This document shows, one piece after another, positions 29,689-38,665 of a stretch of 39,625 bases of DNA (position 1 is the first letter of the stretch; each line of letters starts with the position of its first letter). The DNA is taken from positions 1 through 39,625 of the forward strand of contig NZ_NRGS01000043.1 of the NCBI RefSeq assembly GCF_002332425.1. The letters run 5' to 3'. The notes beneath the pieces were generated by a model. It worked only from the letters and a program-made list of their open reading frames with translations. It did no database searches and was not told the origin of the DNA. A program made the translations under genes and the position numbers. This DNA is from Brachybacterium alimentarium. GTDB taxonomy: Bacteria; Actinomycetota; Actinomycetes; Actinomycetales; Dermabacteraceae.

Positions 29689-32327
29689 CCCGCCTCAAGC
29701 ATCCCCGCACCCTGATCGTGGTGCTCCTGCTCCCCCTGCTGGTGGCAGGCATCGGACTGTGGGCGCTCAGCGGCCGCGTAGACCGGCTCGACGCGGTGCC
29801 GGCCGCCGTCGTCAACCTCGACGAGGGCGCCGAGGTCACCGATGCCGACGGCGAGACCCAGGAGGTGCCCTTCGGGCGTCTGCTCGCCGGGTCCCTCACC
29901 CAGCCGGGAACCGTCGACGATTCCGATGCCCCGGAGACCACCGGCTTCGACTGGCAGCTCACCTCGGAGGACGACGCCGAGGAGGGCCTGACCGACGGCA
30001 CCTACTCCGCCGTGGTCGTGATCCCGAAGGACTTCTCGGAGAAGCTCGCGACGATCGGCTCCCCCGAAGCCGCGCAGGCGATCCTCGAGGTCACCACGAA
30101 CGACGCCAGCGGGCAGATCAACGCCCTGGTGGGCACCGCGGTCGCCGATGCCTCGTCCTCCACGATGGGCGGGCAGATGGCCGAGCAGTACCTCGACGGT
30201 CTCTACCTCGGGTTCAACGACCTCCACGACGGGTTCTCCGGTGCCGCCGACGGCGCGGAGGAGCTCGACGACGGCGCCTCGGACCTCGCCGACGGCACCT
30301 CGGGCCTCGCGGACGGGAGCCGCGAGCTCGCCGACGGCACGCAGCAGGCCGCCGAGGGCTCGAGGGAGTTCAGCGGGGGCGTGTGGAGCCTCGCCGACGG
30401 CTCCCGGCAGACGGCCGACGGCACCCGCGAGCTCGCGAACGGGCTCGATGAGCTCGCCACCGGCGCCGAGGGTCTGGCCGACGGAGCCGGCGAGCTCCGG
30501 ACGGGCATGAGCGGCAGGGACGGCGATCCCGGACTGCTCGACGGCGTGGACCAGCTGGCTGCCGGCGTCGAGGGCGACGGCACCGAGCAGAATCCGGGCC
30601 TGGTCGCGGGCGCCGATCAGCTCGCCACCGGGGCCGAGGACTATGCCGGCGGTGTCGCCCAGGCCGGTGACGTCGTCTCCGGCGACGGCACCGCGGAGAA
30701 CCCCGGCCTGGTCACCACCGCCCAGGGCGTCGCCGACGGCACCGCCGAGCTCGGTCAGGGCGCACAGCAGCTTGCTGACGGGCTTGCCGGCGAGGGCGAG
30801 GGACTGTCACAGGCGGCCGACGGCATCGCGGAGTACGCCGGCGGGATCGATGTCGCGGTGAACGGAGACGGCACGGAGTCGAACCCTGGTATGGCGGCGG
30901 ATGCCCAGGCGCTTCAGACGAGCCTCTGCGCTGAGGACCCCACGAGTGCGGAATGCGAGCAGGCAACCCGGCTCGGCGCGTCGGCAGAGGGAGTTTCTGG
31001 TGCCGTGAACGGTGATGGCACTGCTGACAATCCCGGTCTGAGCGCTGTGGCGGACGGCGTGAGCGAGGGCGCTCAGCAGATCGCCCCCGGCGTCCAACAG
31101 CTCGCCGACGGTGTCAACGGCACCGACTCCGAGCCGGGCCTGGTCCAGGGCACCGAGGGACTGGTCGCGTATTCCGAGGGCCTGGACACCGCGTTCGCGG
31201 GCGACGGCACCGACGCGAACCCGGGCCTGGTGGCGGGCGCGGACGAGCTGGCCACCGGTGCTCGAGCGAGCGCCGACGGCGCGGGTGAGCTCGTCACCGG
31301 TGTGACGGGGCTGCAGGACGGGCTCCACCAGTACTCCGACGGTGTGGATCAGCTCGCCGACGGGGCGGACGAGCTGGCAGTCGGTGCTCGTTCGAGCGCC
31401 GACGGGGCGAGCACGCTCGCCGACGGCAGCGAGGAGCTCGCCGGCGGCGCGGCCGCTCTCGGGACGGGGGCCGACCAGCTGGCCGACGGCAGCGAGGAGC
31501 TCGCCGGTGGCGCCGGGGAGCTCGCCGGTGGCGCCGGGGAGCTGGCCGACGGCACCACGTCGCTCTCCGAGGGCACCGGTGAGCTGGCGACCGGTCTGCG
31601 CGATGGTGCGGACGACGTGCCGACCTACACCGACGACGAGCGCAGCCGCATGGCGGAGATGGCCTCGAACCCGGTCACGACCGAGGCGGAGCGGCAGAAC
31701 GAGGCGGACGGCGCCTCGACCGCCACCTTCCCGTTCGTCACGGCGCTCGCCCTGTGGCTCGGCGCCTTCGCGAGCTTCCTGCTGCTGCCGGCGCTGTCGC
31801 GCAAGCTGCTGGATCGTGCGGTCCCGATGGGTCGGGTCGTGCTGCGCTCGCTGGCCCCTGCTCTGCTCATCGCGGTGGTGCAGACCGTCGCGGTGCTCGC
31901 GGTGCTGGCCGCCGTGGGCATCTCCCCGGTCTCCCCGGCGACCGTGGGGGTGGTGGCCTTCGCCGGAGCGGGCATGTTCGCCGCGCTGCACCAGGCGCTG
32001 CTCACGGTGCTGGGCGACCGCATCGGACGCATCGCCTCCATCGTGGTGATGGTGCTGCAGGTGGTGACGCTGGTGGGCATCGTCCCGCTGGCCACCGCTC
32101 CCCCGCTGCTGCAGTCGGTCAGCGCACTGCTGCCGCTGCCGATCGTCACCGAGGGGCTCGTGCACGCGGCCCTCGGCGGGTCGTTGGTCTCGACCTCGGG
32201 AACGCTGCTGTCGATCCTGGCCTGGGCTGCGGTATCACTGCTGGTGACGCTCGCGACGGCACGGTCGGCCCGACGCGCCGACCGCTCGGACCGGGTGCTG
32301 GTGGACGCGGCGCCGGCCGCCGTCTGA
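29685..32327 (+). CDS. YhgE/Pip family protein (ABC-2-like) with GDGTxxNPG repeats
   Basis: 880 residues; ATG at 29685 within the MMPL stop (ATGA). One N-terminal helix (TLIVVLLLPLLVAGIGLWAL) precedes a domain with VVNLDEGAEV and YSAVVVIPKDFSEKL, typical of YhgE/Pip. Residues about 180-660 form a long extracytoplasmic rod of DG-x-x-x-L/ELADG heptad-like repeats. It is interrupted five times by GDGTxxNPG (residues about 297, 333, 394, 443, 506), and a CAEDPTSAEC loop with the paired Cys415 and Cys424 lies between copies three and four. Five to six C-terminal helices form an ABC-2-type membrane domain. Relatives include the phage receptor Pip and EsaA of type VII secretion. Co-translation suggests a complex with the MMPL protein. 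Confidence 0.9.
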   Translation: MTRLKHPRTLIVVLLLPLLVAGIGLWALSGRVDRLDAVPAAVVNLDEGAEVTDADGETQEVPFGRLLAGSLTQPGTVDDSDAPETTGFDWQLTSEDDAEEGLTDGTYSAVVVIPKDFSEKLATIGSPEAAQAILEVTTNDASGQINALVGTAVADASSSTMGGQMAEQYLDGLYLGFNDLHDGFSGAADGAEELDDGASDLADGTSGLADGSRELADGTQQAAEGSREFSGGVWSLADGSRQTADGTRELANGLDELATGAEGLADGAGELRTGMSGRDGDPGLLDGVDQLAAGVEGDGTEQNPGLVAGADQLATGAEDYAGGVAQAGDVVSGDGTAENPGLVTTAQGVADGTAELGQGAQQLADGLAGEGEGLSQAADGIAEYAGGIDVAVNGDGTESNPGMAADAQALQTSLCAEDPTSAECEQATRLGASAEGVSGAVNGDGTADNPGLSAVADGVSEGAQQIAPGVQQLADGVNGTDSEPGLVQGTEGLVAYSEGLDTAFAGDGTDANPGLVAGADELATGARASADGAGELVTGVTGLQDGLHQYSDGVDQLADGADELAVGARSSADGASTLADGSEELAGGAAALGTGADQLADGSEELAGGAGELAGGAGELADGTTSLSEGTGELATGLRDGADDVPTYTDDERSRMAEMASNPVTTEAERQNEADGASTATFPFVTALALWLGAFASFLLLPALSRKLLDRAVPMGRVVLRSLAPALLIAVVQTVAVLAVLAAVGISPVSPATVGVVAFAGAGMFAALHQALLTVLGDRIGRIASIVVMVLQVVTLVGIVPLATAPPLLQSVSALLPLPIVTEGLVHAALGGSLVSTSGTLLSILAWAAVSLLVTLATARSARRADRSDRVLVDAAPAAV

Positions 32328-32366
32328 GCCCCGCTGACCGTCGTCACCGCTCCCCGTCGTCCCTGG

Positions 32367-35300
32367 TCACTGGAAGTCCCTGGACCGGCCCGCCGCGGCC
32401 AGGTCCAGGGACACGACGTCATCGGCGACGAGGTTCACCGCCCCGGTGCGGTTCTCGACGACCCCGCGCAGCACGATCGCCCGGGCGGTGCGCAGCACAG
32501 CCCGATGACGCACCCAGAACCCCTGTGAGCACACCACGTTGAGGATCCCGGTCTCGTCCTCGAGGCTGAGGAAGGTGACGTTCCCGGCGGTCGCCGGACG
32601 CTGCCGATGCGTGATCACGCCGGCCACGCGGATCCGGCTGGAGTCCTCCGCCGCGCCGGTGCCCCGGATCGAGAGGATCCCGTCGGCCGCGAGTCGTTCG
32701 CGCACCAACGCCATCGGGTGATCATCCAGCGTGATGCCGGTGGCCCAGGCGTCGGCGGTCGCGAGCTCGGCCTCGCTCATCCCCGGCAGCATCGGGGCCT
32801 GGGCGCCGATGGCCAGGTGCGGCAGCGTGTCCGGGGATTCCTGGGCCGCCGCCCCGGCGGCCCACAGCGCCTGGCGTCGGGAGCTCGCGAGCGCGTCGAG
32901 CGCTCCGGCGGTGGCCAGCGCCTCGAGCTGGCGAGCGGTCAGCCGCACCCGCCGGGCCAGATCCGTGACCGAGACGAAGGCCCCTCCCCGCTCCCGCTCG
33001 GCAGTGACCTGCTCGGCGGTCTCCGTACTGATCCCCCGCACCTGGTCCAGGCCCAGCCGGATCGCCGGGCCCTGTGCCGCCGCCTCGCCCTGGACCTGGG
33101 CACGGGGAGGGTCCACCCGGTAGCCGAGGTGCTCGTCGTCGGTCTCCAGATCGGTGCGGGCACGACTGCGCAGCACGTCGGGCCCGCGGGTGAGCACGCC
33201 GTGCCGACGGGCATCCGCGACGAGCGACTGCGGCGAGTAGAAGCCCATCGGCTGGGAGCGCAGCAGCGCCGCGGTGAACGCCGCCGGATAGTGGCACTTC
33301 AGGTACGAGCTCGCGTACACCAGGTAGGCGAAGGAGTAGGCGTGGGATTCGGGGAAGCCGTAGTTGGCGAAGGCCAGCAGCTTGCGGTGGACCGCGTCGG
33401 CGTCCTCCCCCGTGATGCCGTGGTTCGCCATCCCGGAGAACAGCGCATCGGAGAGCTCGAGCATCTTCTGCGTGGAGCGCTTGGAGCCCATCGCGCGGCG
33501 CAGCTGGTCCGCCTGGGCCGGGGTGAAGTCGGCGACGTCGACCACCATCTGCATCAGCTGCTCCTGGAACAGCGGGATCCCCAGCGTCCGGCCCAGGGAC
33601 TTCTCCAGCAGCGGATGGAGGAAGGTGACCGGCTCCTCCCGGTTCCGCCGACGGATGTACGGGTGGACGGAGCCGCCCTGGATGGGTCCGGGCCGGATCA
33701 GGGCGACCTCCACCACCAGGTCGTAGAACTCACGGGGCTTCAGCCGTGGCAGGGTGGAGATCTGCGCGCGGGACTCCACCTGGAACACGCCGATGCTGTC
33801 CCCCGCGCAGAGCATGTCGTAGACGGCGGGGTCCTCCTGCGGCAGGGTGTGCAGCTCGAAATGCTGGCCGTGGTGCTCGGCGACGATCCGCAGCGCGTGG
33901 TCCAGCGCCGTGAGCATCCCCAGACCCAGCAGATCGAACTTCACCAGGCCCGCATCGGCGCAGTCCTCCTTGTCCCACTGCAGCACGCTGCGGTCCTCCA
34001 TCGCCGCCCACTGGACGGGGCACACCTCGATCACCGGACGGTCGCACAGCACCATGCCGCCGGAGTGGATGCCCAGATGACGCGGGGCATCGCGCAGCTT
34101 CCGGGCCAGCTCGACCACGTCACGGGGGATGTCGGCGTCCGCCAGCGAGGAGAAGGACCGCTCGATCCGTCGGGAGAAGGCGTCCTGCGCCCCGGGGTCG
34201 TAGCCGAGCGCCCGCGCGGCGTCGCGCACCGCGAGCTTCGCCCGGTAGGTGATGACGTTGGCGACCTGCGCGGCGTTCTCCCGGCCGTAGCGGGCGTAGA
34301 CGTGCTGGATGACCTCCTCGCGACGATCGGAGGCGATGTCGATGTCGATGTCCGGCGGGCCGTCCCGCTCCGGGGCCAGGAACCGTTCGAACAGCAGATG
34401 ATGGCGGACGGGCTCGACCGCGGTGATGCCCAGTGCATAGCAGACGGCGCTGTTCGCGGCCGAGCCTCGGCCCTGGGCGAGGATGCCCTCGCCGGCGCAG
34501 AAGTCGACGATCTCGTGGACGATGAGGAAGTAGCCGGGGAAGTGCAGGTCGACGATGACCTTCAGCTCGTGGTCGATCTGCGCCCACGCTCCGGGGGTGC
34601 GTTCGGGCCGGTCGGGGGCGGGCCGTGGCCCGTAGCGCTCGCGACCCTCGATCTCCACCAGCTCCACCAGCCAGCTGGCCTCGTCGTGCCCGGAGGGCAC
34701 CGGGAAGGGCGGCAGGTCCGGGGCCAGCAGCCGCAGGTCCAAGGCGCAGTCCCGGCCCAGTCGGGCGGCCGCGGCGATCGCCGCGGGATAGCGCGGCAGC
34801 AGCTGGGCCATCTCCTCCCCGCTGCGCAGATGGGCGGGCCGTGAGGCCAGGTACGGGTCGGCGTCCGCCAGGGGGACCCCGGCGCGCAGGGCGGCATGGG
34901 TGTCGGCCAGGCGCTTGTCCGCCGGTCGCGCGTAGTGGGCGTTCGTGGTCGCGACCAGGGGCAGGGAGACCGTGTCGAGCCCGTGGGACTCGCGCACCAG
35001 ACGGGTGCCCTGGGCCAGGGCGTCGTGGAGCTCGTCTGCCTCTCCCCCGCCGCCGACGACCAGCTCCACGGCGACGTTGCCGGCGCCGAACAGGTCCACC
35101 AGACGGGCGATCGCGTCGGCCGCGGCGTGCGCGGCCCCCTCCAGATCGCCCGTCTCCAGATGCGGCGCGGCCGCTCGGGTCACGGCACCCTTGCGACAGC
35201 CGGTGAGGATCTGCCAGTTCCCCTCATGGGCCAGGCGGGAGAGCTCCGCGAGGCGGTAGCGCGGGACGGCCTTCTCCCCGCTGTCCAGATGCGCGCGGGC

Positions 35301-35792
35301 GATCGCGGCCGACAGCTTCCGGTACCCGGCGGTGTCCCGCACCAGCACCAGCAGGTGCTCCCCCTCGGGATCGGGGACGCCGGTGCGGGGCGCGGAGACC
35401 ACGGGAGTCGCGCTCGCGGCGTCGGCCCCGGGCTCGAGGCCGAGGGTGAGCTCGGCGCCGAACACGGTGGCCACTCCCTGCTCCTCCGCGGCGCGGGAGA
35501 AGCGCACCGCCCCGGGCAGGCCGTCATGGTCCACCAGGGTGATCGCGCCCAGACCCAGCCGAGCGGCCTGGCGAGCCATGTCCTCGGGACTCGAGGCGCC
35601 GTCGAGGAAGCTGAAGTGCGAGTGGGCATGCAGCTCCGCGTAGTCGACCAGCCGGGCAGGCCGGTACGCGTCCTCGACGACCTTGCCGGTGCGCTCGACG
35701 ACGACCGGCGGGGAGACCGGCTCGGCCGGACGATCCGAGAGGACCGCCTCGAGGTCCTTCCACGCGGGCGGGCCCAGGAACCAGCCGGCCAT
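32367..35792 (-). CDS. dnaE2: error-prone DNA polymerase III alpha subunit DnaE2
   Basis: 1141 residues, the usual DnaE2 length. The PHP domain starts at about residue 51 (AELHAHSHFSFLDGASSPEDMARQA). The polymerase palm has the C-family catalytic triplet in PPDIDIDIASDRREE. Fingers and tandem helix-hairpin-helix follow, then a C-terminal OB fold (IRVAGVITHRQRP... FLSLEDETGILNVV). DnaE2 carries out translesion synthesis in SOS-induced mutagenesis together with ImuA' and ImuB. The ATG at 35792 has AGGAG 9 nt upstream and lies 51 nt after the imuB stop. It is the last gene of the mutasome operon. Confidence 0.95.
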   Translation of the reverse strand: MAGWFLGPPAWKDLEAVLSDRPAEPVSPPVVVERTGKVVEDAYRPARLVDYAELHAHSHFSFLDGASSPEDMARQAARLGLGAITLVDHDGLPGAVRFSRAAEEQGVATVFGAELTLGLEPGADAASATPVVSAPRTGVPDPEGEHLLVLVRDTAGYRKLSAAIARAHLDSGEKAVPRYRLAELSRLAHEGNWQILTGCRKGAVTRAAAPHLETGDLEGAAHAAADAIARLVDLFGAGNVAVELVVGGGGEADELHDALAQGTRLVRESHGLDTVSLPLVATTNAHYARPADKRLADTHAALRAGVPLADADPYLASRPAHLRSGEEMAQLLPRYPAAIAAAARLGRDCALDLRLLAPDLPPFPVPSGHDEASWLVELVEIEGRERYGPRPAPDRPERTPGAWAQIDHELKVIVDLHFPGYFLIVHEIVDFCAGEGILAQGRGSAANSAVCYALGITAVEPVRHHLLFERFLAPERDGPPDIDIDIASDRREEVIQHVYARYGRENAAQVANVITYRAKLAVRDAARALGYDPGAQDAFSRRIERSFSSLADADIPRDVVELARKLRDAPRHLGIHSGGMVLCDRPVIEVCPVQWAAMEDRSVLQWDKEDCADAGLVKFDLLGLGMLTALDHALRIVAEHHGQHFELHTLPQEDPAVYDMLCAGDSIGVFQVESRAQISTLPRLKPREFYDLVVEVALIRPGPIQGGSVHPYIRRRNREEPVTFLHPLLEKSLGRTLGIPLFQEQLMQMVVDVADFTPAQADQLRRAMGSKRSTQKMLELSDALFSGMANHGITGEDADAVHRKLLAFANYGFPESHAYSFAYLVYASSYLKCHYPAAFTAALLRSQPMGFYSPQSLVADARRHGVLTRGPDVLRSRARTDLETDDEHLGYRVDPPRAQVQGEAAAQGPAIRLGLDQVRGISTETAEQVTAERERGGAFVSVTDLARRVRLTARQLEALATAGALDALASSRRQALWAAGAAAQESPDTLPHLAIGAQAPMLPGMSEAELATADAWATGITLDDHPMALVRERLAADGILSIRGTGAAEDSSRIRVAGVITHRQRPATAGNVTFLSLEDETGILNVVCSQGFWVRHRAVLRTARAIVLRGVVENRTGAVNLVADDVVSLDLAAAGRSRDFQ

Positions 35793-35843
35793 CAGGCGTG
35801 CTCCTGCGTGATCTGCCCAGCCTGGGCGTTCTGTGCGCTCTGC

Positions 35844-37697
35844 CTAGTCATACAGCCCCTCCAGCATCCAGTTCCCGGTCCGCGACAGCGCCAGCACCGC
35901 GGTCTCCTCGTCGCCCGCGGAGCGCACCACCAGCTGCAGCCGGGCGGAGCGGACGCCCGCCGGGGTCCACCAGCGCTCGTCGATCACCGTCGGCGCACCG
36001 TGGGCGAGCACCGGGTGCTCCGACCCGGCGCGGAGCCCGGCACGCTGCAGGACCGGAGCCCCGGGCGCGAGGACCAGCAGCCGGGCCGGAGCGGCGCTCA
36101 GCAGACCCCGAGCAGTGACCACGACGGGCCGTCCCGCGGCATCCTGGAGGGCGACCGACGGCGGCTCGCGGAACACGGTGGTGGGCACCGGACGCGGCAG
36201 GGAGCCCGGCCAGGGTCCGGGACGCGCGGCCGGCTTCTCGCTGCGCCAGGGCACCCGCGTCGTCTCCTCGGCCAGCAGACGTCCGCCCAGCCGCGCCGGG
36301 ACCTGGACGGCATCCTCGCCCGCCAGTCCCTGCGCACGGGCGAAAGCGCGCGAGGCCCGGACGGCGGCTTCGCCGGCGCTGCCCCACAGGGCCGGTGCAC
36401 CCTCCCCGGCCGGTGCGAGCTGCAGCGGGTGCAGACCGATCCGGGTGATCGCGCCGGTCGCGGGGCCGCCGAGCCGGGAGCGGGTGATCCAGCCGTCGCA
36501 CTGCCAGCGGATGCGGTCCACGACATCGGCCACGGTGAGTGCGCCGTCGTGGCGCCAGGTGCGCTCCATCTCCTCGCCGCCCTCGGTGCGGGCCACGATC
36601 CTCAGCCGGGTGCAGATCAGTCCGCGCTCGACGAGCATCGTGTGCAGCTCCTCCGCCAGCGGACGGGCGATGAAGGCCGCCTGGTCGGTGCGGACCAGCG
36701 GGGTCTCCAGGGTGGTCTCGGCGAGGAGCGGCTGGGTGGGATGGTGCGCCGCGGGCGGGGCGGGCTCCCCGCCGCGGGCCAGCAGGTGCAGGGTGGCGAT
36801 GTCGGGCCCGAAGCGATCGGCGACCGCTGCGGAGGGCAGGGCGGCGAGATCTCCGAGACTGGCGATGCCGAGCCGCTGCAGCAGGTCGACGGTCTCGGCG
36901 AGGTCCAGCCGCTTCTCAGGACGAGTCGCCGAGGGCTGCCCGCGGTGCCCCCATCCCGGGCCGACGGGCGCGCTGCGCAGTGCGGTGATCGGGTGCGGGG
37001 CGAGATAGTCGGCGCTGCGGCCCTCGCGCACGATGCGTCCCGGCGGGGAGGCCAGCAGCGCGGCGAAGGGTCCGTCGGCGATCCCCACGGCGGCGTCCCA
37101 GCCGGTGAGCTCGGCGACCGCGTCGAGGATCCGCTCGGCCAGCGCCTCCTCCCCTCCCTGGTGACGGGCCGGACCGCGGGCCGACATCAGCAGCACCCCG
37201 GGGCGCAGCACGTCGACCCCGGCGGCGATCGTGTCCACCGCGGCTGCGACCAGCTCGAACAGAGCTGATTCGTGCTCCCTGTCCGCCTCCAGCACGAGTG
37301 CCTCGGGGCAGGCGGCGCGGGCCGCCCGGCGTGTCATCCCCGGCAGCGCCCCGGCCTCCTGCGCCGCGGCCCCGGCGAAGGTGACGCGGTGCTGGTCGAG
37401 CAGGATCACCGGGTCGACGGAGGGGTCGAGAGCGGGAGCGGCATCGGAGGGCCCGTCGGCGCCGTCCGTCCTGTCGGCGCCGTCTGTCCTGCTGGCACCG
37501 TCGGCCGTGCGGCGCTGATGGCGATCCAGTGCGGCCACCAGCGGCCAGTCCGGGACGGTGACGGCGACGGTACGGGTGGCCGTGCTGGTGCTGCTGGTGC
37601 TGGTGCTGGCGCTGATGTTCGTGTCGATGTTGGTGTCGATGCCGACGTTGAGGTCGGTGCTGAGGTCGGTGCGGGGGTCGGCGGCAGCAGTCATCAT
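35844..37697 (-). CDS. imuB: ImuB, catalytically inactive Y-family polymerase-like mutasome protein
   Basis: 617 residues from an ATG overlapping the imuA' stop (37697-37694). The Y-family fold is recognisable (TVPDWPLVAAL, GMTRRAARAACPEALVLEAD, AAVGIADGPFAALLAS, LQRLGIASLGDLAALP). The catalytic Asp/Glu residues are missing: PDWP replaces DMDAF, and LLMSARG stands at the SIDE motif. This is as in mycobacterial ImuB, which acts as an adaptor. A candidate beta-clamp-binding motif APALWG (QLPLWG-like) lies before the C-terminal region. The first 90 residues are low complexity, with DTNIDTN, STST and TDGADRTDGAD repeats encoded by imperfect 12-bp repeats. Confidence 0.93.
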   Translation of the reverse strand: MMTAAADPRTDLSTDLNVGIDTNIDTNISASTSTSSTSTATRTVAVTVPDWPLVAALDRHQRRTADGASRTDGADRTDGADGPSDAAPALDPSVDPVILLDQHRVTFAGAAAQEAGALPGMTRRAARAACPEALVLEADREHESALFELVAAAVDTIAAGVDVLRPGVLLMSARGPARHQGGEEALAERILDAVAELTGWDAAVGIADGPFAALLASPPGRIVREGRSADYLAPHPITALRSAPVGPGWGHRGQPSATRPEKRLDLAETVDLLQRLGIASLGDLAALPSAAVADRFGPDIATLHLLARGGEPAPPAAHHPTQPLLAETTLETPLVRTDQAAFIARPLAEELHTMLVERGLICTRLRIVARTEGGEEMERTWRHDGALTVADVVDRIRWQCDGWITRSRLGGPATGAITRIGLHPLQLAPAGEGAPALWGSAGEAAVRASRAFARAQGLAGEDAVQVPARLGGRLLAEETTRVPWRSEKPAARPGPWPGSLPRPVPTTVFREPPSVALQDAAGRPVVVTARGLLSAAPARLLVLAPGAPVLQRAGLRAGSEHPVLAHGAPTVIDERWWTPAGVRSARLQLVVRSAGDEETAVLALSRTGNWMLEGLYD

Positions 37698-38557
37698 CCG
37701 GCCCTCTGCACGGGTTCCAGCAGCCGCATCCCGGAGGAGGCGGCGCGGGGCTGCGGCACCGACGCGATCATCCCGCCCACCTGCGGCAGGAGAACCTCGA
37801 CCTCGCGCTGCCCGGCAATCCCTCGGCCGACGGCGGAGACCGCCAGACGGCGCGATCTCAGCCGCCCCGAGCCCGCCCCGAGCCCGGTCCAGCTGCGCGT
37901 GGTGGAGCGCAGCGAGAGATCGGCCCGACCAGGGGGGACGGCGGCGAGGACCAATGTGTCTGCGGTGCGGGCGCGGCCCAGCAGGCTGCGCCACAGCGCG
38001 GGGGCCAGGTCCAGGCCCGGACCGAGCACGAGCACGCCGACACCGTCGGCCAGCGCGGAGAGCACCTGAGGACGGTGCTCCCCGTGCGCCGGGGCGAGCG
38101 CGAGGCGTGTGGGGTCCAGGCCTGCGTCGAGGGCGGCTCGCAGCCCCAGATCGGGTATGCCGGCGATCGCGCACCAGGAGTCCTCCCCCATCGCCGCGAT
38201 CGCGAGGGACAGCAGCAGGGAGGTGCTCGCCGCTCCCTCGATCGCGACAGAACTGCCCGCGCGCAGACTGCTGCGAGGGAACAGCGCGGACAGCGGCCCC
38301 GGCACCGCCAGCCGTGTGCCCAGCCCGTCCTCGGACTCGAGCTCGGGGAAGGTCGTGGACGCGGATCCGGGCTTGGAGCCGGCATCGGGCCGCACCGGAT
38401 GCAGGGAGCTTCCCCGCAGAGCGGTCCGGTCGATCTTCCCGCCCCAGCGGGCAGCGCTGCGCTCGGCGGCCCCGAGGGTGGCACGAGCCAGGGCCAGACG
38501 GTCCTCCCGGTCCACGGGCTCCGCCTCGCGAGCAGCCACCTGCAGACGCGTGCTCAT
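37694..38557 (-). CDS. imuA': ImuA' (RecA-fold SOS mutasome accessory protein)
   Basis: 287 residues from the ATG at 38557, with AGGAGGT 6-7 nt upstream; an upstream in-frame ATG at 38587 lacks such a site. Recognisable parts of the actinobacterial ImuA' protein are LALARATLGAAERS near the N-terminus, LRAGSSVAIEGAASTSLLLSLAIAA (degenerate P-loop of a RecA-like core), WCAIAGIPDLGLRAALDAGLD and a basic C-terminus. ImuA' binds ImuB and RecA in mycobacteria and is needed for damage-induced mutagenesis. It heads the operon directly behind the LexA boxes. Confidence 0.88.
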   Translation of the reverse strand: MSTRLQVAAREAEPVDREDRLALARATLGAAERSAARWGGKIDRTALRGSSLHPVRPDAGSKPGSASTTFPELESEDGLGTRLAVPGPLSALFPRSSLRAGSSVAIEGAASTSLLLSLAIAAMGEDSWCAIAGIPDLGLRAALDAGLDPTRLALAPAHGEHRPQVLSALADGVGVLVLGPGLDLAPALWRSLLGRARTADTLVLAAVPPGRADLSLRSTTRSWTGLGAGSGRLRSRRLAVSAVGRGIAGQREVEVLLPQVGGMIASVPQPRAASSGMRLLEPVQRAG

Positions 38558-38606
38558 CGATCCACCTCCTCCCGACATCCCGTGCACGACGGGAACCGTG
38601 CCGGGC

Positions 38607-38640
38607 TCGAACTACAGTTCGAACGTCTGTTCGAACTGTA
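38607..38640 (-). promoter_or_regulatory. two overlapping LexA (SOS) boxes
   Basis: Box 1 at 38607-38622 is TCGAAC-TACA-GTTCGA; box 2 at 38619-38634 is TCGAAC-GTCT-GTTCGA. Both are perfect matches to the actinobacterial TCGAAC-N4-GTTCGA consensus, and they share the middle TCGA. Box 2 is extended to a 28-bp perfect dyad (12-bp arms, 38613-38640). They lie 50-80 nt upstream of imuA'. Confidence 0.9.
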
Positions 38641-38665
38641 CGCCTGATTACTGCTCTCCGGTCAA
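38635..38665 (-). promoter_or_regulatory. promoter of the imuA'-imuB-dnaE2 operon
   Basis: On the minus strand TTGACC (38665-38660) and TACAGT (38640-38635) are spaced by 19 nt. The -10 coincides with the outer arm of LexA box 2, so LexA would directly block polymerase. The spacing is longer than ideal. Confidence 0.5.

Noticed and set aside
30240..31620. Dense short DNA repeats as a possible CRISPR or satellite array
   Set aside because: They are in-frame codon repeats for ELADG/DG heptads of the YhgE/Pip protein, with irregular spacing and no spacers.
34896..37268. Long plus-strand open frame (about 790 codons)
   Set aside because: Antisense to dnaE2 and imuB, both of which have clear domains. 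The composition is typical of shadow frames.
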